Assembly (NCBI GenBank): GCA_949289155.1 | Contig: CASEMX010000021.1 | Coordinates: 1-42,448, forward strand | Direction of reading: 5' to 3' | Length of the DNA: 42,448 bases | From: an uncultured Parabacteroides sp. | Lineage (GTDB): Bacteria; Bacteroidota; Bacteroidia; Bacteroidales; Tannerellaceae | Shown: positions 41,972-42,448 of the stretch, one piece after another | How the letters are laid out: each line of letters starts with the position of its first letter | How positions within the stretch are numbered: the stretch's first letter is position 1 | Notes under the pieces: generated by a model | Database searches by the model: none | The model's input: only the letters and a program-made list of their open reading frames with translations | Told to the model about the DNA's origin: nothing | Translations under genes and position numbers: made by a program

Positions 41972-42448
41972 ATGGAAGTAAGAAAGATTTGCCAATGGTG
42001 TGGAAAACCATTTATCGCTAAGAAAACAACGACTTGCTATTGCAGTCATCAGTGCTCCAATCTTGGTTACAAAGAACGTATCCGGGAACGTAAACGTCAG
42101 ATGAGAAAAATGCAGGAATTGCTGCAACCTAAACAGGCTGCAGAAGGACAAGATTTCTTCTCATTTGCACAAGCTGCCAAGCTCATGGGGGTGACCCGCC
42201 AATATGTTTATAAATTGGTAAAGGAATCAAAACTAAGAGCATCCCGTATCAGCGGGAAGAAATCTCTTATCCGCCGTGCGGATATTGAGCTAATGTTAAA
42301 GACAAAACCTTATGAACGAATAGTTCCTAAAGACGATGTTGACATTACTGAATACTATACTGCCGAGCAGATAGCGGAGAAGTACAAGGTAAACACCAAA
42401 TGGGTATGGACATACACCAGAGAGCATGATGTCCCAAAGGTCAAGATC
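41972..42448 (+). CDS. Zinc-ribbon plus helix-turn-helix DNA-binding protein, runs off window
   Basis: 159 codons are visible and the frame is open at the right edge. The N-terminus is a small zinc ribbon, CQWCGKPFIAKKTTTCYCSH then QC (Cys7, Cys10, Cys22, Cys24, Cys28). A lysine/arginine-rich helix follows, then an excisionase/MerR-like helix-turn-helix (FFSFAQAAKLMGVTRQYVYK, about residues 62-81, ending in KKSLIRRADIELML). A second similar HTH begins near residue 125 (YYTAEQIAEKYKVNTKWVWT). Such proteins occur near integrases of Bacteroidales mobile elements, where they act as excision factors or regulators; here this is inference. It is more A/T-rich than mnmE, consistent with acquired DNA. 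Confidence 0.7.
   Translation, partial: MEVRKICQWCGKPFIAKKTTTCYCSHQCSNLGYKERIRERKRQMRKMQELLQPKQAAEGQDFFSFAQAAKLMGVTRQYVYKLVKESKLRASRISGKKSLIRRADIELMLKTKPYERIVPKDDVDITEYYTAEQIAEKYKVNTKWVWTYTREHDVPKVKI

Overview
The window is a Bacteroidales chromosome fragment, possibly Parabacteroides (genus is a low-confidence inference). Evidence: Mfa1/Mfa2-type fimbrial lipoproteins next to DUF3575 and DUF3868 proteins, glmM-DUF4827-DHH gene order, an anaerobic sulfatase-maturase-like radical SAM enzyme, and several -7 boxes of the Bacteroidetes form TAnnTTTG.

Layout. 1-10123 (minus): a TolC / HlyD / three-FtsX-permease export operon. It is read from a good sigma-54 promoter (10158-10174) with an upstream palindrome at 10226-10248. 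The last two permeases are tandem paralogues, and the last one runs off the left edge. 10715-23292 (minus): a fimbrial operon, DUF3575 > DUF3868/OmpA/TPR > Mfa1-like > Mfa2-like > fimbrillin-like lipoprotein > a 1998-residue secreted protein with a T9SS-like C-terminal domain. 23371-23575: a 205-bp segment bounded by perfect 24-bp inverted repeats and carrying one promoter. A tyrosine recombinase (23744-24670) lies next to it. This looks like a phase switch, and in this assembly the promoter points away from the fimbrial genes (OFF). 24758-27172 (+): fused cytochrome c assembly protein. 27520-30654 (minus): DHH phosphoesterase > DUF4827 > glmM. 30786-41701 (+): exonuclease, amidase, sulfatase-maturase-like enzyme, menE, an intact and a degenerate DUF3857/transglutaminase pair, a DUF362 ferredoxin-like protein and mnmE. 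From 41972: a zinc-ribbon/HTH protein that may open a mobile element inserted behind mnmE.

The least explained feature is a set of intergenic repeat clusters (4753-4936, 10398-10565, 16799-17260, 27204-27312, 38551-39107). Each has its own motif, usually palindromic and different at every locus, but a strict spacing of 22-23 bp or 41-42 bp. In three clusters the register survives while the motif changes, and in the last one the arms of the palindrome change in a compensatory way. They are not CRISPR arrays and do not look like coding sequence.

No tRNA, rRNA, insertion sequence or cas gene was recognised. All identities come from reading motifs by eye; no database search was run.
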